From the NCBI GenBank assembly GCA_964640435.1, contig CAZXFJ010000026.1:1-15593 (forward strand): DNA of 15,593 nt, read 5' to 3'. Under the pieces are notes generated by a model. That model worked only from the letters and a program-made list of their open reading frames with translations, was not told where the DNA came from and ran no database searches. Every line of letters starts with the position of its first letter. Within the stretch, counting starts at the first letter, position 1. The translations under genes were made by a program, and so were the position numbers. This document shows, piece by piece, positions 14,983 through 15,593 of this stretch. The stretch comes from GWA1-39-11 sp964640435 (GTDB lineage: Bacteria; Patescibacteriota; Microgenomatia; Levybacterales; GWA1-39-11).

Positions 14983-15593
14983 ATGCAAACCTCAATAATT
15001 ATTCTCACTTATAATTCTGAAAAATATATTGATCCCTTACTTAATAGTATTTTTGCCTTCAATAAAGATGAAAAATTTGAAGTGATTGTCGTAGATAATA
15101 ATTCTTCGGACTCCACTGTTAAGAATGCTAAGAAATTTGGTTCCAAAATAAAAATAATTGAGACAGGAGATAATCTCGGATTTGCTAAGGGAATTAATAT
15201 TGGTGCAAAAGAAGCAAAAGGGGCGTATTTGCTTTTTATTAATCCAGACTCTGTTTGGTTTGAAGGAACAATAGGAGATTTAACTTCACTTTATGAAAAA
15301 AGTGAAAAAATAGGTATTGTTGGGGGAAGAATGATTGGGCCAAGCGCTATAGAAATGTCAGCGGGTAAATTTTTTGGATTTTGGGCAACAGCAGCTCTTG
15401 CTTTGGGACTCGATAATGTTTTTAAGGTTAGATTTTCACCGAGCATAGTTAAGAAAGTCGAGTTTGTAAGTGGAGGTTTTATGATGATAAGAAAAAACTT
15501 ATTTGAAGAACTAAAAGGATTTGATGAAAACTACTTTATGTATGTGGAGGATATGGATCTTTGCTTTAGAGCAAAGAAGCTTGGTTTTACAAC
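14983..15593 (+). CDS. GT2-family glycosyltransferase, rhamnosyltransferase-like (3' partial)
   Basis: The ATG at 14983 is 4 bp after the acetyltransferase stop, and the frame stays open to the window end (203 codons visible; family members are commonly about 290-340). GT-A motifs are TSIIILTYNSEKYI (3-16), VIVVDNNSSDST (34-45), NLGFAKGINIG (64-74) and INPDS (86-90, the DxD-equivalent site). SGGFMMIRKNLFEELKGFDE precedes YVEDMDLCFR (187-196), where Glu189-Asp190 is the catalytic region of inverting GT2 enzymes. The order NLGFA, NPD and ED-x-DLC-x-R is typical of WbbL-like rhamnosyltransferases, which would fit rfbC nearby. The exact sugar is inferred. Confidence 0.9.
   Translation, partial: MQTSIIILTYNSEKYIDPLLNSIFAFNKDEKFEVIVVDNNSSDSTVKNAKKFGSKIKIIETGDNLGFAKGINIGAKEAKGAYLLFINPDSVWFEGTIGDLTSLYEKSEKIGIVGGRMIGPSAIEMSAGKFFGFWATAALALGLDNVFKVRFSPSIVKKVEFVSGGFMMIRKNLFEELKGFDENYFMYVEDMDLCFRAKKLGFT

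Noticed and set aside
1..15593. tRNA, rRNA, CRISPR array, insertion sequence or riboswitch
   Set aside because: No cloverleaf, repeat-spacer pattern, transposase or terminal repeats were seen, and non-coding gaps never exceed about 80 bases.

Overview
The window is AT-rich DNA, and almost every base is coding. TGA is used as an ordinary stop (7344-7346, 11929-11931, 13302-13304), so the standard bacterial code applies. Internal start codons rarely have a Shine-Dalgarno sequence. Several genes are large multi-spanning YfhO/AftD-like membrane proteins mixed with sugar-nucleotide and glycosyltransferase genes. This would fit a low-GC candidate-phyla-radiation (Patescibacteria, Microgenomates-like) genome, but that placement is inferred from gene style: the window has no rRNA or other marker gene. 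Overall it looks like a cell-surface glycan assembly and decoration locus.

Layout. (1) 1-2997, plus: the C-terminal part of a GT-C-type membrane glycosyltransferase-like protein (5' end outside the window) and an overlapping partner membrane protein of unknown family. (2) 3003-3986, minus: a membrane-anchored SGNH/GDSL esterase with an N-terminal beta-rich domain. (3) 4064-8008, plus: a second, full-length copy of the GT-C plus partner pair, then a class I methyltransferase, all overlapping. (4) 8001-9860, minus: a YfhO-type membrane protein. (5) 9901-12140, plus: a third forward GT-C-like protein and a 70-residue membrane protein. (6) 12141-12704, minus: rfbC, dTDP-4-dehydrorhamnose 3,5-epimerase. 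(7) 12768-15593, plus: a packed glycan operon with a half-length GT-B glycosyltransferase, a full GT4 glycosyltransferase, a hexapeptide-repeat O-acetyltransferase and a GT2 glycosyltransferase cut by the window end.

Organisation. Transcription units alternate strictly between strands. Convergent stops are 5 bp apart, overlap by 8 bp, or touch (0 bp). The three divergent gaps (77, 40 and 63 bp) each carry two back-to-back sigma70-like promoters, and most predicted start sites fall 0-5 nt before the start codon, so the mRNAs look leaderless or nearly so. The 12705-12767 gap also has a perfect inverted repeat over both -35 boxes.

How the genes may work together (inference): cytosolic GT4/GT2 enzymes, rfbC, the acetyltransferase and the methyltransferase would make and modify a lipid-linked, probably rhamnose-containing glycan. 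The GT-C-like proteins would transfer sugars from polyprenyl-phosphate donors on the outer face of the membrane, and the anchored esterase would trim ester groups there. The most novel element is the repeated pair of a GT-C protein and a translationally overlapping partner membrane protein.
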